This document shows, in pieces, positions 13,424 through 13,479 of a stretch of 13,479 nt of DNA. This stretch comes from an uncultured cyanobacterium (GTDB lineage Bacteria > Cyanobacteriota > Vampirovibrionia > Gastranaerophilales > Gastranaerophilaceae). The position numbers and the translations under genes are program-made. Below the pieces are notes generated by a model that searched no databases, was not told the origin of the DNA, and saw only the letters and a program-made list of their open reading frames with translations. Numbering within the stretch: the stretch's first letter is position 1; every line of letters begins with the position of its first letter. The stretch is from contig CABUXT010000040.1 in the NCBI GenBank assembly GCA_902495705.1, positions 1 to 13,479 of the forward strand, in the 5' to 3' direction.

Positions 13424-13479
13424 GCAAAACCACCGACACGCCAACATTCACATCAAACTAAAAACTCGTACCATAGCCG

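Noticed and set aside
13264..13461. 65-residue open frame in the right-end repeat
   Set aside because: It spans a dispersed repeat, has no Shine-Dalgarno site, and the frame is broken by stops in the left copy.

Overview
The window looks like a chromosomal segment, or a whole contig, from an AT-rich Gram-negative-type bacterium. Envelope genes (TolC-type outer-membrane factor, periplasmic adaptor, several Sec signal peptides) imply an outer membrane. The LktA-like filamentous adhesin, the orphan soluble PAS kinase and the dispersed GC-richer hairpin repeats remind me of uncultured gut Vampirovibrionia (Melainabacteria/Gastranaerophilales). That assignment is inference from gene style; Fusobacteria-like or other low-GC diderms cannot be excluded.

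Layout. Positions 1-600 hold no gene: they contain dispersed repeats, two hairpin elements and an intrinsic terminator that serves no visible gene. On the minus strand, 687-2912 encodes a secreted filamentous-haemagglutinin/LktA-type adhesin with its own promoter and a strong terminator hairpin. Divergent from it, on the plus strand, come a secreted cysteine- and glycine-rich protein (3209-3937) and then a compact operon (4028-9811): TolC-family channel, MacA-like adaptor, a four-TM DUF3137-type membrane protein, a MacB/LolD-type ATPase and a MacB-type permease. A soluble two-PAS histidine kinase (9920-11383) follows. Converging on it is a minus-strand RelE/ParE-RHH toxin-antitoxin pair (11395-11921), whose promoter lies under an inverted repeat. 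Divergent from the pair is a small XRE regulator (12043-12261) whose promoter predicts a leaderless mRNA. Last is a uridine-kinase/phosphoribulokinase-fold P-loop kinase (12359-13216). The right end (13221-13479) is again repeat, and part of it is a diverged inverted copy of the left end.

How the genes work together. The coherent unit is the tripartite ABC efflux/secretion machine: ATPase plus permease in the inner membrane, adaptor in the periplasm, channel in the outer membrane. Its unusual feature is an uncharacterised DUF3137-like membrane protein inserted between adaptor and ATPase and tightly coupled to the ATPase start, which suggests an accessory subunit or regulator. The upstream secreted protein may belong to the same transcript. 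No response regulator, no TpsB transporter and no substrate biosynthesis genes are visible. The most promising unknowns are the DUF3137 protein (its domain appears split by an extra membrane hairpin) and the secreted glycine-zipper/TrbI-like protein.
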